From Candidatus Nanohalarchaeota archaeon (GTDB taxonomy: Archaea > EX4484-52 > B79-G9): a stretch of DNA of 7,552 bases. A program made the position numbers and the translations under genes. The notes below the pieces were generated by a model. It was given only the letters and a program-made list of their open reading frames with translations. It was not told where the DNA came from and made no database searches. The stretch is taken from the NCBI GenBank assembly GCA_017610525.1, contig JAFCBW010000054.1, positions 1 through 7,552 on the forward strand. The letters are read 5' to 3'. Positions 6,414-7,552 of this stretch are shown piece after piece (the first letter of the stretch is position 1; every line of letters begins with the position of its first letter).

Positions 6414-6989
6414 TTATGAACTCCTGTCCTGTTGTGTTTTGGCGAGTGCAAGCATCACAACCAGTTTAGCCCCCGCCTGCTCTAACAGGCATTTTCCTGC
6501 TTTTAAAGAGGTGCCTGTTGTTGTTACATCGTCCATTAGAAGGACCGGACGGTCCCTGACTATGCTCTTGTCTGTCACAGTGAGTGATTTTATTTCTGAC
6601 TCCATATTGCGATTTCCATCTGTCGCTTTCTTTGGTGTCTCTAAAGTTCGGGATAAGATGCCTGTTCCGTCAATTATTGTGTGTGAACATAATTCTTTCG
6701 CGATTGTTCTTATGCCTGATGGCGCAGTTCCCGCTGCATGTGTTGGAATAACACAGATCACATATTCTTCTGTATCTGAAAGAATTGACTGTAGTCGATC
6801 TGTAAAGTGGTTCATTTCTTTTATGCGTTGATCTTTTACGTCAAGAATTGAACTGGAGAAGTCATCAAAATCCGGATTATTGCCACTATGCCAAGGATGA
6901 TACCTGCCAAGATAGAGTATTTCATTTAGGGCAATTGCATTTTTTTCTGGATTTCGGAATATTCGACATTGTATTGTTTCTTTTTCCAT
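6414..6989 (-). CDS. ComF-like phosphoribosyltransferase
   Basis: 191 residues of type I phosphoribosyltransferase fold. The PRPP-binding signature VLLMDDVTTTGTS is at 149-161, with acidic pair D153-D154 and the phosphate loop TTTGTS. CVIPTHAAG at 79-87 matches the second conserved strand. LEQAGAKLVVMLALAK at 169-184 is the usual closing strand. The N-terminal part (YLGRYHPWHSGNNPDF, 26-41) lacks the CxxC zinc ribbon of canonical ComF, making this a shorter variant. Members of this fold join or split bases and ribose-phosphate; the substrate here is unknown. The stop TAA is one base before the dprA ATG, so the two are almost certainly made together and probably act together. The ATG has AGGTGA at 7002-6997 seven bases upstream. 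I leave the symbol empty because orthology to comF is not shown. Confidence 0.85.
   Translation of the reverse strand: MEKETIQCRIFRNPEKNAIALNEILYLGRYHPWHSGNNPDFDDFSSSILDVKDQRIKEMNHFTDRLQSILSDTEEYVICVIPTHAAGTAPSGIRTIAKELCSHTIIDGTGILSRTLETPKKATDGNRNMESEIKSLTVTDKSIVRDRPVLLMDDVTTTGTSLKAGKCLLEQAGAKLVVMLALAKTQQDRSS
6421..6425 (-). promoter_or_regulatory. Shine-Dalgarno site of dprA
   Basis: AGGAG on the minus strand, eight bases before ATG 6412 and within the last codons of the phosphoribosyltransferase gene. It decides the dprA start and indicates translational coupling. Confidence 0.7.
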
Positions 6990-6993
6990 TTTT

Positions 6994-7010
6994 AGGTCAC
7001 CTATGAGGTG
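6994..7010 (-). promoter_or_regulatory. Ribosome site of the phosphoribosyltransferase gene with overlapping hairpins
   Basis: On the minus strand CACCT-CAT-AGGTG can form a 5-base stem, and AGGT-G-ACCT a 4-base palindrome. Both include the Shine-Dalgarno AGGTGA at 7002-6997 and exclude one another. The ribosome site itself is convincing; a regulatory role for the hairpins is speculative. Confidence 0.4.
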
Positions 7011-7112
7011 TGGTTGTTTGTTGGGCGCGATTTGATGAATTCAGCGAAAGTCTACAATCTGTACCCAATCATAGCAGTGAAGGGATGAGCAGAGAGTTTT
7101 GTCCCCTCAAGA

Positions 7113-7552
7113 TTAAAAATATGTTTTAATTACTTTATCAACTCCTTTTAATAGCTCTTCAATATCTTCTTTAGTAGGTTTTTTTGATTTTGCATGGTCG
7201 CATAAATTTCTTAAATCACCTAAATGCTGAATAAATCTCCATTTAGTTACATCAAAAACACATGATTTTTTTAGAATGTCATTATAATCAGAAATACAAG
7301 GATTCTTTTTTGCAAGTTTAAGGCTATGCTTGTTGCATAGATTTCTTAGATGTCTTTCAAGAGTTACTCCTGCTAATGCACCTGAAGCTCTAAAAAATCT
7401 TTTTTTAAGCAACTCTTGAGCTGCTTCTAATTCATCATCAAAAAACTCTGCTTCAAGAACTCCTTTAATATTTCCCAATATTGAATCAATCTTTTCTTCT
7501 ACTGAGTTTAAAATTGCTATTTGCGTAGAAAATTTGTTGAGAAAAATTACAA
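7113..7552 (-). CDS. HEPN-type protein, C-terminal part (cut by the window edge)
   Basis: The frame is open from the right edge to TAA 7115-7113, giving 145 residues with no start in view; a TTG at 7478 is not a credible start. The sequence is helical: FFRASGALAGVTLERHL (nucleotides about 7394-7344), then a segment ending in IQHLGDLRNLCDHAKS. RNLCDH (about 7211-7194) fits the R-x4-6-H motif of HEPN domains, many of which are ribonucleases in toxin-antitoxin, abortive-infection and CRISPR-linked systems. The combination of an ALAGV..E.HL helix and a late RN...H motif is common in small uncharacterised HEPN/DUF4145-like proteins. Three full lines (7141-7320) contain 48 G or C in 180 bases, far below ppsA or dus, which suggests recent acquisition. 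It lies 123 bases upstream of the phosphoribosyltransferase gene on the same strand. Nuclease activity is inferred, not shown. Confidence 0.7.
   Translation of the reverse strand, partial: VIFLNKFSTQIAILNSVEEKIDSILGNIKGVLEAEFFDDELEAAQELLKKRFFRASGALAGVTLERHLRNLCNKHSLKLAKKNPCISDYNDILKKSCVFDVTKWRFIQHLGDLRNLCDHAKSKKPTKEDIEELLKGVDKVIKTYF

Noticed and set aside
6413..6451. Extended dprA start at 6451
   Set aside because: That codon is TTG, lies inside the transferase gene and adds 13 residues unlike DprA; ATG 6412 has a well-placed AGGAG.
6361..6831. 156-codon plus-strand frame across the dprA-transferase junction
   Set aside because: It is antisense to two motif-confirmed genes and shows no domain of its own.
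6990..7112. Possible small gene or RNA between the transferase and HEPN genes
   Set aside because: Only frames of about ten codons or fewer exist on the strands read, there is no tRNA-like fold or box motif, and the inverted arms seen are four bases long.

Overview
The window looks archaeal. TATA-like boxes sit about 25 bases ahead of expected transcript starts. Shine-Dalgarno sites of the GGTGAT type precede several starts, and T-rich tracts rather than GC hairpins follow genes. The RimK-type ligase, the short CBS-pair protein and the UPF0330-like VapB antitoxin are all common in archaeal genomes. A DPANN-type or euryarchaeal lineage is plausible, but the sequence alone does not fix it.

Layout, left half: the 3' end of an unidentified plus-strand gene overlaps an ATP-grasp ligase of the RimK family (122-1018). 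Next comes a spacer with four alternating copies of CAAGGCA/TGCCTTG, then a two-CBS-domain protein (1160-1540). Converging on it is a full-length phosphoenolpyruvate synthase, ppsA (1553-3979, minus). A 155-base divergent promoter region separates ppsA from a tRNA-dihydrouridine synthase, dus (4135-5082, plus). These are housekeeping or metabolic genes.

Layout, right half, all on the minus strand and read from right to left: an AT-rich, edge-truncated HEPN-type protein (7113-7552), a ComF-like phosphoribosyltransferase (6414-6989), a DprA/Smf-family protein (5417-6412), a VapB antitoxin (5161-5382) and the first ~27 codons of its VapC toxin partner. The phosphoribosyltransferase stop and the dprA start are one base apart. 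The vapC remnant overlaps vapB by ATGA and runs into the 3' end of dus. This half reads as an accessory, conflict-type segment: a nucleotide-handling DprA/phosphoribosyltransferase pair between an RNase-like HEPN gene and a broken toxin-antitoxin pair.

The strongest points for a second look are the DprA-phosphoribosyltransferase unit, the orphan antitoxin with its toxin stub, the AT-rich HEPN gene, and the four-arm repeat after rimK. No tRNA, rRNA, CRISPR array or insertion sequence was seen.
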